Shown piece by piece: positions 63,643 to 64,000 of a stretch of DNA of 64,000 nt; within the stretch, counting starts at the first letter, position 1, and each line of letters starts with the position of its first letter. The notes under the pieces are model-generated. The model had not been told where the DNA came from. It saw only the letters and a list, made by a program, of their open reading frames with translations, and searched no databases. Made by a program: the position numbers and the translations under genes. Origin of the DNA: Methanothermobacter thermautotrophicus (GTDB lineage Archaea > Methanobacteriota > Methanobacteria > Methanobacteriales > Methanothermobacteraceae); NCBI RefSeq assembly GCF_014889545.1, contig NZ_QKOF01000007.1, positions 197,718-261,717 of the forward strand. The letters run 5' to 3'.

Positions 63643-64000
63643 GAACCTGTTATTCTTCCCTGCTTCGGCCCCTCCCCTATCTGAGATCTCCCTTATTATA
63701 TCCGTGACTGTGGATCCAAGTTCCTGTATGACCCTTCCCTGCCTGACCTGAGGTCTATGAACCTTACACCATCCGGTCCCTCAACACCCTTAAGGAGAAC
63801 TATGATTGCTATGGGTTCAACTCCAGCCCCGGCGGCTGCACCACTTCCAGCTCCCGTATCTGAGGTTGAAGCCCTTCCTTCACCCATACCCGCCCCCAAT
63901 CCAACCCCCCCATCTTCATAGGGGGTATGAGTATCTTGTCCTCACTTTCAATGACCTCACCCCACAAGGTTCTTCACATCAAGGAGTTTGCGAAGCTCCT
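63643..64000 (-). pseudogene. GerW/YtfJ-like protein broken by several frameshifts (partial)
   Basis: Reading minus-strand from the window edge: frame one ELRKLLDVKNLVG, then one extra G, frame two EVIESEDKILIPPMKMGG, then one G lost in a run of seven G (near 63909), frame three LGAGMGEGRASTSDTG and EPIAIIVLLKGVEG with VRFIDLR, then another shift to VIQELGSTVTDIIREIS. The restored order is a GerW/YtfJ-type protein (a spore-protein-like family also found in methanogens). Its start is beyond the window. Either a decayed pair with the DUF2953 gene or clustered sequence errors. Confidence 0.7.

Overview
The window is a gene-dense stretch of an archaeal chromosome, almost certainly a thermophilic Methanobacteriales methanogen of the genus Methanothermobacter. 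Evidence seen in the sequence: archaeal ether-lipid enzymes (GGGP synthase, glycerol-1-phosphate dehydrogenase, HMG-CoA reductase), coenzyme F420 synthesis (CofC), a corrin methyltransferase (CbiF), the two-subunit archaeal/eukaryal primase, an archaeal class I CCA-adding enzyme, ribosomal protein L40e, strong GGAGGTGAT-type ribosome binding sites, AT-rich TATA elements and AGG-dominated arginine codons. The gene order also agrees with what I remember of M. thermautotrophicus; that is recollection, not a search.

Layout. 0-8.1 kb: end of a membrane protein, an APC permease followed by tandem repeats, a broken HEAT-repeat gene, PolX, a two-gene exported beta-sandwich locus, GGGP synthase, L40e and Tsr3. 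8.2-18.2 kb: a fused Mg-chelatase-type AAA/VWA protein with five extra copies of its own 3' end downstream, small conserved proteins, DUF116, TatD, a VIT1-like protein, HMG-CoA reductase with SucD, AroD and a signal peptidase. 18.4-26.7 kb: HtpX with an EF-hand, an exported M14-like hydrolase, a PHP protein, pantoate kinase, and an aromatic-precursor cluster (methyltransferase, ADH synthase, DHQ synthase II, an HPr-kinase-like ATPase, ThpR). 26.9-35.1 kb: CCA enzyme, primase PriS/PriL, MetRS, DUF530 and a double-HTH protein. 35.2-41.4 kb: a GlcNAc-1-P transferase, then the most distinctive block: a TPR protein, two KaiC-like ATPases, a fusion of a dead KaiC-like domain to a Ras-like GTPase, a roadblock protein, and two pilin-like proteins. 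41.4-49.8 kb: small conserved proteins, DUF166 ferredoxin, CbiF, NikR-like regulator divergent from a ZnuABC-type metal transporter, an LSm-like protein, RpiA, UPF0179 and glycerol-1-phosphate dehydrogenase. 49.9-64 kb: ProRS, CofC, ThiD, PurA, an AAA+ ATPase, Ogt, a histidine kinase, an MgtE half-transporter, a rhodanese, a CPBP protease, and a frameshift-ridden GerW/DUF2953 pair at the right edge.

Cross-cutting observations. (1) At least six gene ends carry short tandem duplications (unit 50-67 bp) that copy the terminal codons of the adjacent CDS. (2) Four genes have an ideally placed ribosome binding site facing a near-cognate codon (AUC, AUU, CUG, CUG) rather than AUG/GUG/UUG. (3) The roadblock/GTPase/KaiC/TPR block looks like a self-contained signalling or motor-regulation module beside pilin genes and is the best candidate for an undescribed system here.

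All functional calls come from reading motifs and neighbourhood by eye. No database search was run.
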